Below are positions 14,137 through 17,846 of a stretch of 17,846 nt of DNA, in pieces (within the stretch, counting starts at the first letter, position 1; the number at the start of each line of letters is the position of its first letter). Under the pieces are notes generated by a model. The model did no database searches and was not told the DNA's origin. It saw only the letters and a list, made by a program, of their open reading frames with translations. The stretch lies in the NCBI GenBank assembly GCA_964454745.1, contig CAYVUI010000094.1, positions 1 to 17,846 on the forward strand. Direction: 5' to 3'. Both the position numbers and the translations under genes were made by a program. The DNA comes from CAYVUI01 sp964454745. Lineage in GTDB: Bacteria > Planctomycetota > Phycisphaerae > Sedimentisphaerales > Anaerohalosphaeraceae.

Positions 14137-14935
14137 AATTGCTATTCATGGAGTACCAAGATCTGGAACAACATGGCTTGGGTCAATTTTTGATTCTTCA
14201 GAATATGTTGCATACAGGCATCAACCATTGTTCTCTTATGAACTTAAATCATTTTTGAATGAAAAGTCATCATTAGAAAGAGTAAATTTATTTTTTGAAA
14301 AATTACTTTATACTAAAGATGATTTTATACTTCAAAAAAATGAAAAGTATAAAAATAAAATCCCAACATTTCTCAAAAAAAACATAAGTCATTTGGTTTA
14401 TAAAGAAGCAAGATACCATCACATTCTAAATAATTTGTTAGAAAAAGAATCAAATATCAAAGTAATTGGTTTAATAAGAAATCCAAAAAGTGTTCTTAGT
14501 TCATGGTATAATGCTCCAAAAGAATTCGATAAACACTCTTGGGAGTTAATTAAGGAATGGAAACAAGCAGAATTGAAAAATCAAGGTAAACCTGAGAATT
14601 TTTATGGTTATTGTAAATGGAAAGAATTTTCTTATATTCTACTAAATTTAAAAGAAAGGTATAATGATAGGGTGTATATTGTGCATTATAAGGAGTTTTT
14701 AGAAAATACAGTATCGTATGTTTATGATATTTTTAATTTTTGTAATATTCCATTAACCAAACAAACTTTATATTTTATAAATCAGAGCCAAGAGAAAGAC
14801 TTATCTTATGATGTTTACTCAGTTTACAGGGCAAATCAAACAGATGATAAATGGAAATCAGTTTTACCAAAAGAAATTATTGATGAAATTGATAATGATT
14901 TGAAAAATACAATACTTGAAAAATATTTATATTAA
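14129..14935 (+). CDS. Sulfotransferase family protein (second of two)
   Basis: A 268-residue predicted PAPS-dependent sulfotransferase, different in motif form from the one at 5412. The 5'-phosphosulfate loop is GVPRSGTTWLGSIF (8-21), as in the Sulfotransfer_1/3 group. The 3'-phosphate site is VIGLIRNPKSVLSSWYN (112-128) with R117 and S121. LVYKEARYHH (89-98) supplies the conserved mid-region lysine. I chose ATG 14129, which overlaps the methyltransferase TAA by 8 bases (ATGCATAA), over an in-frame TTG three codons upstream. No membrane segment is seen. Two separately descended sulfotransferases in one operon suggest sulfation at two positions or on two substrates (inference). Confidence 0.8.
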   Translation: MHKIAIHGVPRSGTTWLGSIFDSSEYVAYRHQPLFSYELKSFLNEKSSLERVNLFFEKLLYTKDDFILQKNEKYKNKIPTFLKKNISHLVYKEARYHHILNNLLEKESNIKVIGLIRNPKSVLSSWYNAPKEFDKHSWELIKEWKQAELKNQGKPENFYGYCKWKEFSYILLNLKERYNDRVYIVHYKEFLENTVSYVYDIFNFCNIPLTKQTLYFINQSQEKDLSYDVYSVYRANQTDDKWKSVLPKEIIDEIDNDLKNTILEKYLY

Positions 14936-14938
14936 AAT

Positions 14939-15859
14939 ATGCAACTCAATATAAAAAAAGAAGTTAAAGAATATAAAAACGATTCTAACAGATATGTACC
15001 CTTAGTGTCGATTATTGTTGTAACTTATCAACATGTGAATTATATTAAAGAATGTCTAGAGGGAGTAATAAACCAAGTAACAAATTTTAAATATGAAATT
15101 ATTTTGGGTGAAGACGATTCAACTGATGGAACAAGAGAAATATGTCTTGAATATGCAAAAAAATATCCTAATAAAATAAGACTTTTTCTTCATCATAGAG
15201 AAAATGTTATCTATATATCAGGGAAACCTACCGGTAGATTTAACTTTTTATATAATTTGTCCAAATCCCGCGGCAAATACATTGCTCTTTGCGAAGGCGA
15301 CGACTACTGGACTGACCCATACAAATTGCAAAAGCAGGTGGATTTTTTAGAAAATAATCCTGATTATGTCATTTGTTTCCACAATGTTACTATTTTAGAT
15401 GAAAATAAAAAAATATTCTATAATGATTTTATTACTCGAAAAGTAAACGAAACAACAGATATTTATGATCTTGCAAAAGGAAACTATATTCATACTCCAT
15501 CAGTAGTTTTTAGAAATATACTTAATTTTGAAATGCTATCTGAGTTTATAAACTCTTATTTGCCTGATTATTTTTTATATATGCTATTAGCGCAATACGG
15601 CAAAATAATTAAGTTGCAAGGCACTATGGCAGTTTACAGGATTCATGCAAAAGGTATATGGAGTGTTAATAAAAACCAAAATGAGATTATCATTAAAAAT
15701 CTTAATTTAATGATAAAGTACTTTAAAGGAAAGGATTTTAATAAAATTCTCAAAAAAAGAAGGAATAGATTTTTCTTAAACAAATTTAAATTTTTTCGTT
15801 TTCTAAAAAAAATTAAACAAAATTTAAATGAAAATAATAACAATAGTTGTTACCTATAA
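14939..15859 (+). CDS. GT2 glycosyltransferase (GDDYW type)
   Basis: A 306-residue GT-A transferase. After a 20-residue charged N-terminal extension come VSIIVVTYQH (23-32), GEDDSTDGT (57-65) and the catalytic acidic cluster ALCEGDDYWTDPYKLQKQ (116-133), typical of a common exopolysaccharide GT2 subgroup. AVYRIHAKGIW (roughly 235-245) is the usual later motif with the acceptor-side histidine. It starts 3 bases after the previous stop with no visible ribosome site. The DNA coding residues about 110-135 is much richer in GC than the rest of the gene. The last 20 residues are very basic and hydrophobic. The next gene starts 32 bases before its end. Donor unknown. Confidence 0.87.
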   Translation: MQLNIKKEVKEYKNDSNRYVPLVSIIVVTYQHVNYIKECLEGVINQVTNFKYEIILGEDDSTDGTREICLEYAKKYPNKIRLFLHHRENVIYISGKPTGRFNFLYNLSKSRGKYIALCEGDDYWTDPYKLQKQVDFLENNPDYVICFHNVTILDENKKIFYNDFITRKVNETTDIYDLAKGNYIHTPSVVFRNILNFEMLSEFINSYLPDYFLYMLLAQYGKIIKLQGTMAVYRIHAKGIWSVNKNQNEIIIKNLNLMIKYFKGKDFNKILKKRRNRFFLNKFKFFRFLKKIKQNLNENNNNSCYL

Positions 15860-16739
15860 TGGTGCCTACTGGATTGAAAAGTGTATTTCAAGCTTAATAA
15901 ATAGTGATGTAAAAGATCATCATATTATAGTAATTGACAACTGTTCTTCAGATAACACTATTGACTTGATTGAAGAAAAATTTTCAGTTGTTGAGTTAAT
16001 TAAAAACACAAAAAACTTAGGTTTTGGAAAAGCTAATAATATAGGTTTAAAGATTGCATTACAAAGACAAGCAGATTATGTGTTTCTTTTAAATCAGGAC
16101 GCATGGTTAGAAAAGAATACTCTTTCAAAGCTAATTGAAACACATAAATTGAATCCAGACTATGGGATAATTAGCCCTATACAGGTAAATAAAAACGGAA
16201 AAATTGATACTCATTTTCTTAAATTTTCTTTTAATAACTTTGACTTTCCTCTTCTTAGTGATGTTTTACTACAAAAAAAAACATGTAATATTTATGAAGT
16301 TGATTTTATTAATGCTGCTTCTTGGTTATTGCCTGTAAATACTATCAGGGAAATAGGCGGATTCATGCCCGTTTTCACACATTATGGTGAAGATAATAAT
16401 TATTGTAATAGAGCAAAGTATTTTAAAATAAAGATTGGTATTACACCAGGTATTAAAATAGTCCATGATAGAAAAGATAGTACTTCAAAAAATAAACTTA
16501 AGAATTTTTTCAATAGGTCTTTTGTAAAACATTTAGCCATAATAACTAATATAACCACCTCCTGCTTATTTAAACTTAAAAGAATAATTAAATTAGATTT
16601 TGCTATAATATCTAACAATTTAACTAATCCCTTGTTTATCTTTTCTATTTTATACTCATACTTAAAAATTCTATTAAATATAAAAGAGATAATTTTACAG
16701 TACAAAATCTCAAAATCAGATTCAAACAGTTTTTTATAG
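15828..16739 (+). CDS. GT2 glycosyltransferase (rhamnosyltransferase-like)
   Basis: A 303-residue GT2 enzyme. IVVTYNGAYWIEKCI (6-20), VIDNCSSDNT (35-44), NTKNLGFGKANNIGL (60-74) and the metal-binding NQDAWL (89-94) with D91 mark the WbbL/RfbF-like subgroup often annotated as rhamnosyltransferase. FTHYGEDNNYCNR follows as the acceptor-activating segment. The C-terminus (about 265-295) has a hydrophobic stretch that may sit on the membrane. The ATG lies inside the preceding gene (32-base overlap), giving strong coupling. Rhamnose as donor is a family association only. Confidence 0.87.
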   Translation: MKIITIVVTYNGAYWIEKCISSLINSDVKDHHIIVIDNCSSDNTIDLIEEKFSVVELIKNTKNLGFGKANNIGLKIALQRQADYVFLLNQDAWLEKNTLSKLIETHKLNPDYGIISPIQVNKNGKIDTHFLKFSFNNFDFPLLSDVLLQKKTCNIYEVDFINAASWLLPVNTIREIGGFMPVFTHYGEDNNYCNRAKYFKIKIGITPGIKIVHDRKDSTSKNKLKNFFNRSFVKHLAIITNITTSCLFKLKRIIKLDFAIISNNLTNPLFIFSILYSYLKILLNIKEIILQYKISKSDSNSFL

Positions 16740-16760
16740 TAAAGAAGGATATAATCTATA

Positions 16761-17720
16761 ATGATTTCTTTTATTGTTATCGGTAGAAACGAAGGCTGGA
16801 AACTTACAAAATGTTTAAAAAGTATTTATAATTTTATTAAGATTAATCATTTAAAAGAACATGAAATTATATATGTAGATTCTAAATCAACAGATGACAG
16901 TATAGAAAGAGCGGGGCAATTTGAAGGTATAAAAATATTTCAAATAACCGGAGAATGTAATGCTGCTATAGCCAGAAATATCGGAGCAAAAGAAGCTTCC
17001 GGAGATATATATTGGTTTATTGATGGTGATATGGAATTATTGCCTGATTTTTATAAATCTGCCTTTGATGAAAAAGGGAATTTAGTTTATGACTTCATAT
17101 CGGGTGGCTTGATTAATTATATCTATGACAGAGATTGGAAACTAATTAATGTTAAAAAATATGAAAAGAATTCTGAAAACGATGAATATATCTATTATGC
17201 CGGGGGCTTTTTTATTATTAAAAGGAATCTCTGGAATCAAGCAGGCGGTATGAAAACAAAATATAAAAGCAGTCAAGATTGGGACTTAAGTTTGAGATTG
17301 TCTAAAATGGGATTTCCTTTATTGAGAAAAAAGGAAATAATTGCCATTCATCACACGATACCGTATCTAAGTAAATTTAGAAAATGGAAATTATTTATTT
17401 CTTTAAGTCCTTTTTACATCAGTGTTTTATTTAGAGATCATTTTTTCAATATGTATTTTTATAAGTTGTTACTTTCTTCAGCTTATAGTTCAATAATTCT
17501 TATATTTTGCCTTGTTTTTTTTGTTATTTTCGGATATTTTTGGATTCTCTTGTTATATTTAATCATATTTATTTTTAAAGTTATTCGGAGATATGATAAC
17601 AGTTTATTTAGCATATTTGGTAATGTAATACATCTGCTTTTAAAAGATATAGGTCAAATTCTATCTTTTTTTCTTTTTTTTCCAAAAGAAAAGAAATTTT
17701 CCTATACAAAGATTAATTAA
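16761..17720 (+). CDS. GT2 glycosyltransferase with C-terminal membrane helices
   Basis: A 319-residue GT2 protein. The fold begins with SFIVIGRNEGWKL (3-15), VDSKSTDDS (39-47) and IARNIGAKEASGD (70-82). The catalytic metal site is the DGD of FIDGDMEL (87-94). SSQDWDLSLRL marks the acceptor-side acidic pair. Two or more hydrophobic helices between about 230 and 275 anchor it, with a hydrophobic, aromatic C-terminal tail. An AAGGA at 16745-16749, 11 bases ahead of the ATG, is one of the few recognisable ribosome-site-like sequences in the operon. It is the last complete gene in the window, and the operon may end here since the frames beyond are short. Confidence 0.87.
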   Translation: MISFIVIGRNEGWKLTKCLKSIYNFIKINHLKEHEIIYVDSKSTDDSIERAGQFEGIKIFQITGECNAAIARNIGAKEASGDIYWFIDGDMELLPDFYKSAFDEKGNLVYDFISGGLINYIYDRDWKLINVKKYEKNSENDEYIYYAGGFFIIKRNLWNQAGGMKTKYKSSQDWDLSLRLSKMGFPLLRKKEIIAIHHTIPYLSKFRKWKLFISLSPFYISVLFRDHFFNMYFYKLLLSSAYSSIILIFCLVFFVIFGYFWILLLYLIIFIFKVIRRYDNSLFSIFGNVIHLLLKDIGQILSFFLFFPKEKKFSYTKIN

Positions 17721-17846
17721 AAACTTAAAATAATTTCTATAGCAAAGTTAGTACAAATTAAAGAAATTGTCAATAAGTTCTTTGCTTTCTTTAAAGTATT
17801 CCCCATTCATTGGACAGAAAAGTTGATGGTATAAGGTGTAAATTCT
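17721..17846. other. Tail without a confident gene
   Basis: These 126 bases follow the last complete gene. A minus-strand frame is open from the window edge to a stop at 17748-17750 (32 codons) and could be the end of a converging gene, but a plus-strand frame is open over the same stretch too. An A/T-rich inverted repeat, TTAAAGAAA (17758-17766) with TTTCTTTAA (17786-17794), has a 19-base loop and only one G-C pair, too weak to call a terminator. Confidence 0.5.

Noticed and set aside
17758..17794. Inverted repeat as operon terminator
   Set aside because: The stem is 9 bp with one G-C pair and a 19-base loop, expected by chance in such AT-rich DNA, and is not followed by a clean T-run.

Overview
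The window is almost entirely a surface-polysaccharide (O-antigen, capsule or exopolysaccharide type) biosynthesis cluster: 16 genes, all on the + strand, packed from 447 to 17720. Neighbouring genes mostly touch or overlap (ATGA, TAATG and ATGNNTAA junctions), and the largest gap is 35 bases, so it reads as one long translationally coupled operon continuing beyond the window. The DNA is AT-rich, by eye about 27-33% GC in most genes. Most starts lack a convincing Shine-Dalgarno sequence and sit behind A/T-rich leaders. Together with the repeat phrases upstream of the operon, this suggests the Bacteroidota/Chlorobiota (Ignavibacteria-like) group. That placement is inference; there is no marker gene here.

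Layout. (1) 1-446 holds no gene but is dense with nested direct and inverted repeats, including what looks like a 143-base insertion inside one repeat copy. (2) 447-2564: a membrane-anchored GT2 transferase of the polyprenyl-phosphate type, visibly richer in GC than the rest, then a DUF354-family GT-B-like protein. (3) 2557-5412: a nucleotide-sugar module of Gfo/Idh/MocA 3-dehydrogenase (WlbA/WbpB-like), N10-formyl-THF sugar N-formyltransferase and DegT aminotransferase, predicted to make a 3-formamido sugar. (4) 5412-9203: a first sulfotransferase, a GT-C integral-membrane transferase with a Lys/Asp tandem repeat in a large insertion, and a GT4 transferase. (5) 9239-13451: a VioA-like 4-aminotransferase, a Wzx-type flippase, a WbqC-family protein and a third, divergent DegT protein. 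(6) 13426-14935: a methyltransferase and a second, unrelated-looking sulfotransferase. (7) 14939-17720: three GT2 glycosyltransferases. The last 126 bases hold no confident gene.

Working together, the genes would make one or two amino sugars (a 3-amino sugar by the dehydrogenase/DegT pair, and a 4-amino-4,6-dideoxyhexose by the VioA-like enzyme). These would be decorated by formyl and possibly acyl/aminoacyl and methyl groups, assembled on a lipid carrier by seven candidate transferases and flipped by Wzx. The glycan would be sulfated by one or two PAPS-dependent enzymes. Not seen in the window: an initiating phosphoglycosyl transferase, a Wzy polymerase, Wza/Wzz export genes, rmlA/rmlB, and a UDP-sugar 6-dehydrogenase.

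The most interesting prediction is a sulfated, N-formylated glycan built by a dehydrogenase-formyltransferase-DegT triplet in which a formyltransferase stands where the WbpD-type acetyltransferase would be expected, plus a WbqC/DegT/methyltransferase module whose product is unknown.
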